Source: Magnetospirillum sp. ME-1 (GTDB lineage: Bacteria; Pseudomonadota; Alphaproteobacteria; Rhodospirillales; Magnetospirillaceae). Taken from it: a DNA stretch of 64,000 nucleotides. The stretch covers positions 461,001 to 525,000 of the forward strand of contig NZ_CP015848.1 of NCBI RefSeq assembly GCF_002105535.1, in the 5' to 3' direction. The position numbers and the translations under genes are program-made. A model generated the notes under the pieces. It was not told the origin of the DNA, did no database searches, and worked only from the letters and a program-made list of their open reading frames with translations. Shown one piece after another: positions 53,209-61,689 of this stretch. Positions within the stretch are counted from its first letter, which is position 1. Each line of letters starts with the position of its first letter.

Positions 53209-54645
53209 TTACTTCATGAGACCGAAGATTGCCGGCCACCAGCCGAGGCCGACCGCCAGCGTGCCGATAAGGCCAGGCAACAGCGGCAGCCAGCGGCGCG
53301 AGGCCGCGACCCCCTGGCGGGCGAGGATGCGTTCGCCCAGGCGGATGCTCCACAGCAGTCCGATCACGAAGAGCAAGCCCTTCGCCCCATGGACACCATC
53401 GATCCCCAGCGGGGTATAGGCGATGGGTTCGAACAACTTGCCGCCAAGACCGATGATCAGTGAGACCATGGCCACCGGAGTGTATTGGTAGCCCAATTCG
53501 GTGAAACGGCTGCCAAAGGTGCCATCGCCTCCCGCCCGTCCCGCCAAAGCGGACGAGCAGGATGTGAACGCCGCCAGAACGACGGCCAGCAGCACCATGC
53601 AGCCCGTCATGAAGCCGGTGATCATCACGAAATCGAGCCAAAGGAAAATTTCGTTCCGTTCGGGATGAACGCTCATCAGCCAAGCCGGTCCGGGCTGCCC
53701 CATCCAGGTCAGGCCGTTGTGAATGCTCCACACCCCTAGACTTTGCCGCATCTTCTGGAAGATCGGCAGAACCAGCCACAGAAAGCCACCCAGGGCGATG
53801 CCGGTCCCGAGGAACAAGAACCACACCTCCACCGGATTGGCGTGATGATCGCGAATTCGCTCGATCTCTTTCCCGGGCTTGCGGAATTCCAGGTGGACCC
53901 CACCCTTGGCCGATGGATTGACGCAGCGGAAGCATTCGATGCAGTGCCGCGATTCCGTCTTGCGAGAGATATCAATCAGGGTGGGGCATACACCTCGGTC
54001 GGTGTATCCCTCTGTGGTTGACTTTCGGGTCCAGGGTGCGAACTCCACCGCTCCCAGACGCGAGAACACGCCCAGCAGCAGGCCGATTGGGCAGGCGTGC
54101 CTGCACCAAGCGCGTTTCTTGGAACCGAACAGCCAGCCGATGATGATCGCGGCCAGCATGGTGCCGCCGAAGACCTCGGCCGCGGCCTCGGGATGGTCGC
54201 GCACCCCCACCGTCTGACCGATAATGGTGACGATGAGGAAGCTTACCACCGGCGTTCCTTCCCAGCTCAGCCAGCGGGGAATCTTAAACTTCGGTCCATA
54301 GGCGTTGGCCTTCTCGGCCGCCGCCCCCATGGGGCAAAGCAAACCGCACCATGACCGTCCGGTGACGATCACCGACATGAACACCAGCGGAAACCACAAT
54401 CCCCACAATAGGTAATTGGTAAAGGTGGTGTAATGGGTCAACGGCGTGGCGTTGCCCGGAGGATCGGGTAGAAAAACCGGCACGAGGATGATGCCGAGAA
54501 AGACCAGGAACATGGCCGCATGGACCCATGACAGCCATGTGCGATTGCGGACGAAGAACGCTTCGACAGCCGCCGCGACCTTCCGTGCCGAAACTGGGCG
54601 CACCGACGCCTTGGTCCGAACCTCGTCGAAAGATTTATTGTTCAC
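53209..54645 (-). CDS. FtrD-type polyferredoxin membrane protein
   Basis: 478 aa from a GTG at 54645 that overlaps the FTR1 stop by 4 bases; the longer frame is a shadow. About eight helices with cysteine clusters CGLLCPMG and CRHACPIG and a ferredoxin-like CIECFRCVNP. Family members pass electrons to support FTR1/P19 ferrous iron uptake. Confidence 0.9.
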   Translation of the reverse strand: MNNKSFDEVRTKASVRPVSARKVAAAVEAFFVRNRTWLSWVHAAMFLVFLGIILVPVFLPDPPGNATPLTHYTTFTNYLLWGLWFPLVFMSVIVTGRSWCGLLCPMGAAAEKANAYGPKFKIPRWLSWEGTPVVSFLIVTIIGQTVGVRDHPEAAAEVFGGTMLAAIIIGWLFGSKKRAWCRHACPIGLLLGVFSRLGAVEFAPWTRKSTTEGYTDRGVCPTLIDISRKTESRHCIECFRCVNPSAKGGVHLEFRKPGKEIERIRDHHANPVEVWFLFLGTGIALGGFLWLVLPIFQKMRQSLGVWSIHNGLTWMGQPGPAWLMSVHPERNEIFLWLDFVMITGFMTGCMVLLAVVLAAFTSCSSALAGRAGGDGTFGSRFTELGYQYTPVAMVSLIIGLGGKLFEPIAYTPLGIDGVHGAKGLLFVIGLLWSIRLGERILARQGVAASRRWLPLLPGLIGTLAVGLGWWPAIFGLMK

Positions 54646-55817
54646 GCTGCCCTCGCGGCTCGTTTCTTGAATTGCAGAACAAGGATGCCGACCAGCAGGG
54701 GCACGACCAGGATGGCCTGGGCCGTGGCACCCTCGAGGGTGGGGAACAGGCCAAGCCAATCGACGCTCGGCCACCCCTCCAGCGGAGTGATGGGAAGCAC
54801 CTTAGCGTTCTGCAACTCGACCACGCCCTTGCCGGCGAACGCCACCGCCAAGTAGTAGAGCAGTCCGGCGGTCACCCCGAAGAACACACCCAGGGGCAGA
54901 CGGATGGACATCACGTTCATGGTCACGTAGAGGGCTCCCAGAGCCACGCAGGCAGCGCCGAGTCCCGCCAACAGCGCCGTCATCTGGCCCGGCTCGCCGG
55001 AAGCCAGGGCGATATAGAACAGCACCGTCTCGGCCCCTTCCCGATAAACCGCCAGGAAGGCGGCGAAGCCCAGGGCGAACAGGCGGCCGCCCGACAGGGC
55101 CGAACTGATTTGCTCCTTGACGTAGCTCTGCCAGCGGGCGGCCTCGCGCTTGGCGAACAGCCAGTACGAGCAATAGAACAGCACCACCGAGGCCAGCAGC
55201 ATGGTGCAGCCTTCAAACAATTCCTTGCCCTGGCCGCTGACATTGATCAGGGCCGACACCACCCATGCGGTCACCAAACTGGCGATCACCGCCCAGCCAA
55301 CCCCGTGATAGACCACCTTGACCTTATCCGGAGCGGAACGCTTGAGATAGGCGGCCAGGGAGGTGATCACCAGCATGGCCTCGAAGCCCTCGCGCACCAG
55401 GATCAGGAAAGACTGAAGGAACATGCTCCAGAACCCTCCCCCCTTGGGGGCCATCCGCGACGGAACGACGGCCAGATTGGCGCGCAGCGAGGCCCAGCCC
55501 GCCTTCACCACCTCCGGAGAGTCGCCCTGGCGGATCTTTCCGATGAGTTGGCCGAACTGCCCCTCCAGACCGATTTTCCACGAGGCATCGACCATGCCGA
55601 TCGCACCTTCCAGGCCACTGGCCTCGAAGGAATCGAAGTAAAGATCAGACATGGCATCGGCGGTGGCGGCCTTGCGCTCGGGGGCATAGGCGGCGATGGC
55701 GGCATCGCCGCCCTCAAGGATCAAGGAGATGGTGGCGGGGACGTCCACCGTCTTCGCCGAGGCGGGCAACGCGGCGAGGACCACCATGGTGATGGCCAGA
55801 ATTATGTGGCGAATCAT
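54642..55817 (-). CDS. FTR1-family high-affinity iron permease (FtrC-like)
   Basis: 391 aa. Signal-like N-terminus, a periplasmic helical domain (about 25-135), then seven helices with the two RExxE iron motifs (REGFEAML and REGAETVL). C-terminal KKRAARAA. Couples iron oxidation and import. Overlaps the upstream 137-aa gene by 4 bases and the polyferredoxin gene by 4 bases, so one operon. Confidence 0.94.
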   Translation of the reverse strand: MIRHIILAITMVVLAALPASAKTVDVPATISLILEGGDAAIAAYAPERKAATADAMSDLYFDSFEASGLEGAIGMVDASWKIGLEGQFGQLIGKIRQGDSPEVVKAGWASLRANLAVVPSRMAPKGGGFWSMFLQSFLILVREGFEAMLVITSLAAYLKRSAPDKVKVVYHGVGWAVIASLVTAWVVSALINVSGQGKELFEGCTMLLASVVLFYCSYWLFAKREAARWQSYVKEQISSALSGGRLFALGFAAFLAVYREGAETVLFYIALASGEPGQMTALLAGLGAACVALGALYVTMNVMSIRLPLGVFFGVTAGLLYYLAVAFAGKGVVELQNAKVLPITPLEGWPSVDWLGLFPTLEGATAQAILVVPLLVGILVLQFKKRAARAA

Positions 55818-56227
55818 TTTTTCCCCTCATTTCCATCGGGATTCACTTTGGCGGCATCGAGTGCCTTGCCGTCTTTGCGCAACTCCCTGCGCAGCGTCTC
55901 GGCCAGGGCGGACACGTCGCCGGTTCCGGGCTTGCTTGCTGCCTTGCGGAGATTGTTGAATATCTCTTCCACATCGGCAGTATGGGAGATGCCGAAGTTG
56001 GAGCGCTCGGCGATCTCCATCTTCTTTTCTTCGAAGGTGCCGAAATAGGCGGTGTGGAACGCCGCCTTGGCGTCCTCGATCTTGCCTGCCTTGGCAAAGG
56101 TTTCGACCTTGGTAACCTCTGTGCAAACTTCCTCGGCGATTCCAGCCCAATAGCCCCCGGCTGCCCATGCCGAGGCTGATACGAGGAGCAGGGCAGTGCA
56201 CATTCCACTCGACCAGGTCCACTTCAT
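55814..56227 (-). CDS. Periplasmic protein related to the FTR1 N-terminal domain
   Basis: 137 aa from the ATG at 56227 (GGGAGGG). Signal peptide ends SASAWAAG. The helical core AAFHTAYFGTFEEKKMEIAE ... TADVEEIFNNLRKA parallels the FTR1 extracytoplasmic region (DLYFDSFEASGLEGAI ... FGQLIGKIRQG), so it is probably a detached copy of that domain. First gene of the Ftr operon; no cupredoxin FtrB is present. Confidence 0.7.
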   Translation of the reverse strand: MKWTWSSGMCTALLLVSASAWAAGGYWAGIAEEVCTEVTKVETFAKAGKIEDAKAAFHTAYFGTFEEKKMEIAERSNFGISHTADVEEIFNNLRKAASKPGTGDVSALAETLRRELRKDGKALDAAKVNPDGNEGKK

Positions 56228-56490
56228 CTGGAACCCTCCCTTAATGAGTTTGCTAATGACTCGAATTAGATGTGGGTATAGTCGAATGAAGGCTGATAGT
56301 GCAAGTGATTCTCTCTCGCATTTCCGGCAAAATGACGAGCCTAGGAGCAGGCGAAGATGGGCAAACGCCACTCTCCTCACATGTCAGCGTATGGCCGCTT
56401 TCGAGCGCATCGAGGTGCCGGGGCCGGTCAAGTGAGCCCCGCCCGTCGCCGGTGCTGCATCATGGCGGTGTGCGAGCGGTTGGCTGTGCC

Positions 56491-56824
56491 GGAGCGCCGG
56501 ACTTGCCTGGTGCAGGGGCAGCCACGCTGGATACAGCGACGTGAGCCACAGGGGCGGGATGATGAAGAGGCGCTGACCGCCGCCGCCAACTCTCCGGTCA
56601 GCCCGGCGATGATATGGCGCAGGGATTCGACGTCATCGGGAAGGGAGGAAACGGCTTCGTTTTATCGCGGCTGGGGGGGGGGGCGGTCAGTCTGCAAGAC
56701 CTTAACAGGACCTGCGATGTACCGGAGGCTGCAAGATCAACGTGATAATTCTTGCGATATGCAGCGCCAAAATAAAAATGCGCTAAAAACAACATCTCGC
56801 CAGATTGATTTATGTCAATCCGCA
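56491..56824 (-). repeat. Inverted repeat, right copy
   Basis: Reverse-complement match to 48742-49270, about 195 bases shorter because a segment is missing between TATCGCAAGAATTATCA and the CATCGCAGGTCCTGTTAAG landmark (which therefore cuts the TPR-like gene). The homopolymer has 11 G here versus about 9-10 C in the left copy. Confidence 0.8.
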
Positions 56825-56840
56825 TCATGTTATGTGTTTT

Positions 56841-56984
56841 TCAGATCAACTCGGCTTCCGCGTATCCTGAGATGCGAATAAAAACGCCATTACAATAGGT
56901 CATTCGCCCCTGAAGGTAGGTCTTGCTGACGATGATCTCATTGTCACGGAAGCTGTGTCCATTGCCGCTAATGCAGATGGCCAT
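56841..56984 (-). pseudogene. PAS-domain N-terminal fragment of an aerotaxis-type receptor
   Basis: 47 codons from an ATG at 56984 with GGGAGG upstream: FRDNEIIVSKTYLQGRMTYC, then NGVFIRISGYAEAEL and a stop. This is the start of a PAS domain as in Aer-like chemoreceptors. It breaks off about 17 bases before the right inverted repeat begins, so the rest was lost in the rearrangement. Confidence 0.7.
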
Positions 56985-57124
56985 GCTGATAGCCTCCCTT
57001 GACAGGCCCTCGGCTATGAGCCTTTGTTACGTTAGTCATATCACCTGCGGATGGCTTGGCACAATCTGCTCGCTGAGCGGCACCAGAACTACCTGGGGCC
57101 AAAAGCCACTGTAGGGAGGGGAAA

Positions 57125-57598
57125 ATGGTAGCCAGTGGTGCCGCTCGAGGCGCAATCCCTGAGTGGACCCCCGAGATGTCCGTGGGCAATGACACGCTGG
57201 ACTCCGACCATAAGGCATTTTTTGACATTGCTCGGCTGCTTTACGATTCGCTCGCCGATAAGCGGGATCAGGGCTTGATCATCGCCAGCACTCTCTTGAT
57301 CCTGGAAGAGTATGTGGATGGGCATTTCCTTCGCGAGGAAAAGGCGCTGAAGGCGGTCGGCTATACGCAACTCTCGGAACATCACCATAAACACCGTAAG
57401 TTTCAAGCCAGGGTGAGGGCGATTTCCGAAACCTATCAAAGTGGGACCAAGTCAGCGGCGGACGACCTTCCCGACCTCGTTGTCAAATGGCTCACTCACC
57501 ACATCCTCAATGAGGACATGCAGTATAAGCGGTGGATAAGAGATTCCGCCGTGGATCCTCGTCCTCTCGCCCTCCTGGCCGCGGAAGCCGCAGGATAG
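57125..57598 (+). CDS. Bacteriohemerythrin, single domain
   Basis: 157 aa, intact. Ligand motifs: LDSDHKAFF, GHFLREEKAL, EHHHKHRK, HILNED. Best matched to the 1145-1660 protein and to the broken copy at 12022. Starts after AGGGGAAA. Same orientation as the lost receptor's opposite strand; no partner gene adjacent. Confidence 0.92.
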   Translation: MVASGAARGAIPEWTPEMSVGNDTLDSDHKAFFDIARLLYDSLADKRDQGLIIASTLLILEEYVDGHFLREEKALKAVGYTQLSEHHHKHRKFQARVRAISETYQSGTKSAADDLPDLVVKWLTHHILNEDMQYKRWIRDSAVDPRPLALLAAEAAG

Positions 57599-58030
57599 TG
57601 CTCACCAAACACTCAGCCTATCAGCCGCGACAAATCGTAAGACTCTGGCCGATGGGCGGAAATCCGCTGAATAGCGGCACTTGATAAAATCGGGCATTGC
57701 GAACGAGGCGTGTCCAGAACGTCCATTCCATGAGCACCGAGACATTCCCGCCGAACGAGGTCTTGGGCATTATGACGCGAGCCCGCCTCACACACATCAA
57801 CGCCTTGGCCTTCATGGCCACCCCGGCCGAATAGTAACGCGTTACCGGCGGCTGCAGATGCAAGTAACGTCGTTGCCATTTGCGGGAAGCCCTGGGGGCA
57901 TTCTTGGCCATGGCGCTACACAGCCCCCCGTTCCTCGGCACCACAGAAGTGGTGCGCCCTCTGCCTGAGCGTCGCGCCTCACATACAAGGCACGACGCTC
58001 GAGATTTCAGCCCGATCATGCCTCGTATGG
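57599..58030. other. Gene-poor stretch with repeat R4
   Basis: No supported gene. It contains the shortened dispersed repeat at 57958-57998. Confidence 0.5.
57958..57998 (-). repeat. Dispersed repeat, copy R4 (internally deleted)
   Basis: On the minus strand it has the palindrome (GCGTCGTGCCTTGTATGTGA, then GGCGCGACGC) followed directly by TCAGGCAGAGGG. The middle of the full repeat is missing, as expected from deletion between its two CGCTCAGGC boxes. Confidence 0.65.
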
Positions 58031-58336
58031 TCAGCTCACTTTTGACGCGATCCTGGCCACGTGCAGAGTTTTTCGGCACATCACCACAGACAGCCTCATG
58101 GCGTTCCGTCTTCCATGGCCTGATGGTCGATTGCGCACTTCATTTATTGTGTGGCGGATGGACGCAATCAATGCATCCCGCAATGGCTTCAATGGTTCTC
58201 TCGAGAGAACCGCCATCAAAAGCAATTCCGTCAATTTTTCAAGCTTGTCTGGCGCCTCTATATGTGACAAATGCCTAACTGTATCTACAAAGCATTGATC
58301 AAGTGCGCTTTTGGTCTGTTCTGAGTTCGAATTCAT
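58031..58336 (-). CDS. Hypothetical protein, 101 aa
   Basis: Unrecognised. Helical (VDTVRHLSHIEAPDKLEKLT ... LIASIRHTINEVRNR), no signal or membrane segment. It follows the antitoxin-like gene at 58393 by 57 bases in the same direction; its sequence does not suggest a known toxin. Confidence 0.55.
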   Translation of the reverse strand: MNSNSEQTKSALDQCFVDTVRHLSHIEAPDKLEKLTELLLMAVLSREPLKPLRDALIASIRHTINEVRNRPSGHGRRNAMRLSVVMCRKTLHVARIASKVS

Positions 58337-58392
58337 GGTCCATTTGTTCGCAATGTTTATTTGATGAGGCCGCGTTTGGCGCGTATTTTTGG

Positions 58393-58743
58393 TTAATCCT
58401 TGAAAATCTGTTCCTCATGGATCCGCCGCAATGCCTCCTCAATATGATCGGCAACGGCGGGATTCTCGGCCAATTGCATCAGAGATTTGCCCCCAAACCT
58501 CTCCTGCGGCTCCGTCAACCAGATGCAGGCCTTATCCTCATCGCCGAACACATGGTTCGCCAAAAGGGTTAAACGGTGGGCTCGGCCGACACTGATCCCG
58601 GTCAGCACAGGTTGCGGCGGTTCGGGCGTGACTGTCTCAACGATGCCCTGTGGGTCATCTCCGACGAGAATCTGGCGGATCTTGGCGACGATCTCCGCCA
58701 GTTTCGCCTCTCGATCAGGTTCGCTATCCACCGTGATCATCAT
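58393..58743 (-). CDS. MbcA/ParS/Xre-antitoxin-like (DUF2384) protein
   Basis: 116 aa. The C-terminal 50 residues resemble the toxin-binding domain: ANHVFGDEDKACIWLTEPQE, then GGKSLMQLAENPAVADHIEE. The N-terminus (DREAKLAEIVAKIRQILVGD) matches the start of the HTH protein at 14755. No RES-domain toxin is adjacent, so it is an orphan or has another role. Confidence 0.65.
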   Translation of the reverse strand: MMITVDSEPDREAKLAEIVAKIRQILVGDDPQGIVETVTPEPPQPVLTGISVGRAHRLTLLANHVFGDEDKACIWLTEPQERFGGKSLMQLAENPAVADHIEEALRRIHEEQIFKD

Positions 58744-59133
58744 CGTCCAATAGGCTCCAAGCGCGTCTCAAAACCCTTGTTCGTCCAGACTTTCGCATTA
58801 TCTACTGGGCCGGCCATCAACTGACAAGGTGCTAAGCGTGGACGAAATTGTTACCGCCAACGAACGGGAGGAATTGATGGCCAATTTGGCCATCCAGGTT
58901 GCTCTCAGCCACCAGCCCAAGGCCCCGACCACCTGCAGGGAAGCCTTCTTACTGGCCAGCATGCTGGCATATCCGGCGTCACCGGATGTCGGTGCGCCCA
59001 AATGGGAATTCCGCGTGGTGAGCCTCAACAAGTGGTCGGCCTCATGGGGCCGTTATAAAAGCCAGGTTCCTCACACACCGGATTTGCCGGTCGGTCACAT
59101 TTCTTGGATCTCCATGCAACCCTTATCCCAGCC
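58744..59133. other. Gene-poor stretch
   Basis: One short plus-strand frame from a GTG at 58829 (ANEREELMANLAIQVALSHQ) looks partly protein-like but runs on into IS remnants; not assigned. Confidence 0.4.
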
Positions 59134-59803
59134 TCAGGTCGCGGGCTGGAATTCCTCATGGCGCCGAAGCATCGCCCATATGATCCGGGCGTTCTTGTTG
59201 GCGACGGCGACAATTGCCCGGTTCGCCCCGCGACGCTCTCGCAGCGCATTGATCCATTGGCTGAACGGATCACTCCGTCTCGCGGCCACCCGCACCACGG
59301 CTCTCGCGCCATGAACGAGCAAGGTTCGCAGGTGCTGATCGCCGCGCTTGCTGATCCCCATCAGAATCTATCGACTGCCACTGGAATGCTGTCGTGGGAC
59401 AAGCCCCATCCAAGCGGAAAGGTGTCGGCCATTCTTAAACTCCTTGCCATCTCCGACCGCCGCGATCACGGCGGTGGCCGTTTTGGGGCCGACGCCACAG
59501 ATGCGGGCGATCCGTTGACAAGCCGCATTCGCGCGGAAGATCTCCCCGATGCGACGGTCGAACGCTTTGATCCGCTGGTCGATCTGACCAAGAAACTCGT
59601 GGAGTTCCGTGATGGTTTCCCGAGCCATGGTGGTCAAACCGTTGTTCGGATCGGAGATGATCTCGGGGATGGCGCGCCGGGCTCGAGTGATCGAAGCACC
59701 GATCGCGAAGCCACGGTCCAGCAGGAGGCCGCGCATCGGCATCCGCCCCGTGCAGTTGGAACACGCTCTTCTCCAGATCGATACCCATGTATGTGATCGT
59801 CAT
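59134..59803 (-). pseudogene. IS110-family transposase remnant
   Basis: The N-terminus MTITYMGIDLEKSVFQLHGA jumps, with a frame change, to the late part (LLLDRGFAIGASITRARRAI; RICGVGPKTATAVIAAVGDG). It then has an in-frame stop after RQHSSGSR before MGISKRGDQHLRTLLVHGAR ... NKNARIIWAML. About 100 central residues are missing, including part of the DEDD site. Inactive. Confidence 0.85.
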
Positions 59804-59958
59804 GATCTCCTCCAACATCTGATGCGCCCCTTTGCAAGCGTTAGCGGCAGTCGTGGTCGCCGTGATGGCCGAACGGACGTGAATTGGGCGAGCAGCGGCG
59901 ACGCCGACGGCCACCGTCGGTGTAATCGCGGTCACGAGGGACGGAAGCAGAGCGACGG

Positions 59959-60466
59959 TCATGACGTGTCGATCCGGTGGTTGGCATGGCCGGCCGGCGA
60001 TCGGGGGATGGGTGCGAGCGGCGCCATGGTGCCGCCGCAGCATGGGCAGCGGCGGAGGTCGTGGCCAGTGAGACGGTGATGGCGATCACGGTAGTCATCC
60101 GGGGTGCCGGCCACCGCGATCGGCGGCGTCGGCACGGCCAGCAGGCGGCGGCAGGTTTCCAGCTTGGCGGCGCGGCGCCCATTGGCGAGAAAGCCGTAAT
60201 GGCGGATGCGGTGGAAGCCGTCGGGGAGGACGTGGAGCAAGAAGCGGCGGATGAATTCTCCGGGCTTCAGCGTCATCACCTTCTGCTTGTCGTGATGGCG
60301 ATAGTCCTTCCAGCGGAAGCTGACACCCCCATCCTCGATTCCGCTCAATCGGCTGTTGGCGATGGCAACCCGGTGGGTATAGCGACCGAGATAGGCCAGC
60401 ACTTGCTCGGGTCCGCCGAACGGGCGCTTGGCGTAAACTACCCAGTTCGCCTTCGCCTTGGCGTGA
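59959..60466 (-). pseudogene. IS91-family transposase C-terminal remnant
   Basis: Contains AKANWVVYAKRPFGGPEQVL, LGRYTHRVAIANSRLSGIED, FRWKDYRHHDKQKVMTLKPG, FIRRFLLHVLPDGFHRIRHY and a C-terminal CPCCGG: the end of a Y2 rolling-circle transposase. The N-terminal zinc finger and most of the catalytic part are gone. Confidence 0.85.
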
Positions 60467-60472
60467 TCTGCC

Positions 60473-60740
60473 GAATTTTTTCGGCAATTGGAACAGCGCG
60501 TTCTACCGTTTTTCCCGCTGGTCCAAGGACGGTGTATGGGATCGGCTTTTCGCCATGATGGCTGACGACCCCGACTTCGAATACGTCATGATCGACTCGA
60601 CCATCGTCCGGGCGCACCAACATGCGGCGGGCAAAAAAGGGGGCCTGAAGCTCGTGCGATCGGGCGTTCGCGCGGCGGGCTGACCATCAAGATCCACGCC
60701 ATCGTCGATGCCTTGGGCAATCCGCTGCGCTTTGTCGTCG
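60473..60740 (+). pseudogene. IS5-family transposase remnant
   Basis: Reads FFGNWNSAFYRFSRWSKDGV, WDRLFAMMADDPDFEYVMID and STIVRAHQHAAG (with the catalytic Asp). A frameshift follows, then GGLTIKIHAIVDALGNPLRF. Both ends are cut by neighbouring IS fragments. Confidence 0.8.
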
Positions 60741-61020
60741 GGCCAAACCGAACGGTAGCGGATCATGGTGCGATCCGCCGCGATCACCGCACAGGCCCGA
60801 CGCTCGCTCATCTCGAATTGGCTTCGCAGATGGGCGACAGCTTCTCGCTTGGCGGCGGGCCTCACCATTTTTTTCCCAGCAGATCGCGGAGCGCGGCCTC
60901 GTTCAGCATGGATTCCGCCAGCAGCTTCTTCAGCTGGGCGTTCTCGTCCTCAAGCGCTTTCAGCCGCCGGGCTTCCGACACGTCGAGCCCGCCATACTTG
61001 GCCTTCCACTTAATGGGATG
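60740..61020 (-). pseudogene. IS3-family (IS407-like) transposase remnant, orfA end and orfB start
   Basis: The orfA end is KYGGLDVSEARRLKALEDEN, AQLKKLLAESMLNEAALRDL and a stop at 60862. orfB starts MVRPAAKREAVAHLRSQFEM (60868) and is cut near 60740. The overlap contains an A7 run (GGGAAAAAAATGG), the usual slippage site. The orfA HTH half is missing. Confidence 0.82.
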
Positions 61021-61116
61021 GACGTCTCTCCCCCCAAGCGGCAAACCCTTGCGGCGGACCCTAGCTTGCCAGCTGACCTTCCCGTTTGTTCCAACGCGTT
61101 TAATAAAATCCGCCAT
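61021..61116 (-). pseudogene. Phage/island-type integrase N-terminal fragment
   Basis: From the ATG at 61116 (GGAG ribosome-binding site): MADFIKRVGTNGKVSWQARV, RRKGLPLGG, the arm-binding N-terminus of a tyrosine integrase. After about 32 residues it is joined in frame to the IS3 orfA remnant. It lies about 190 bases from the 3' end of tRNA-fMet, a typical integration site. Confidence 0.65.
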
Positions 61117-61265
61117 GAAAAATCTCCGTGCCAAAAGGATGGCATCGGAGGCCGCAAGAAGTCGATAGGACCAAAATGGAACAGATCATGAAAACTGCAA
61201 AGCCATTCTCAATGGAGCAAATTTGGAGCAGAGCGTGATATTTGCCCTATTCAAACGCCCAAAGG

Positions 61266-61300
61266 AAAAGCCTGCAATCCGTTGGGATTGCAGGCTTTTT
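61266..61300 (-). terminator. Rho-independent terminator of the rRNA-tRNA operon
   Basis: 11-base stem GCCTGCAATCC / GGATTGCAGGC around CAAC, followed by TTTT on the minus strand, directly after tRNA-fMet. Confidence 0.85.
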
Positions 61301-61304
61301 GGAC

Positions 61305-61381
<77 letters not shown>

Positions 61382-61480
61382 GTAATGTGTTAGGCCGAAG
61401 TATTGGCCTGAAACGGATACACCGGCCCTGTTGTTTGGGCCGGTGTTTATCATCGTGTTAGGTTTATCGTTTCCTTTGAA

Positions 61481-61599
61481 GACCAGGCAGCGTCCTACTC
61501 TCCCATGTCTTAAGACAAAGTACCATCGGCGCAGAGGGGTTTCACGTCCGAGTTCGGGATGGGATCGGGTGGAGGGCCCTCGCTATGACCACCTGGTCG
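61481..61599 (-). rRNA. rrf: 5S ribosomal RNA
   Basis: On the minus strand begins near GACCTGGTGGTCATAGCGAG and ends CTGCCTGGTC. Contains the conserved CCGATCCCATCCCGAACTCG loop. Ends are approximate by a few bases. Confidence 0.93.
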
Positions 61600-61689
61600 T
61601 CGAAGGAAACGAATTGATCTGATCTGGATTAGTACCTTCGTGCACTGAACTTGAAGTGTTTCGTGTGTCGGGCTTGCCGCTACGCATGG

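Noticed and set aside
54528..56048. 506-codon plus-strand frame opposite FTR1
   Set aside because: Low-quality His/Gln-rich shadow of the FTR1 operon.
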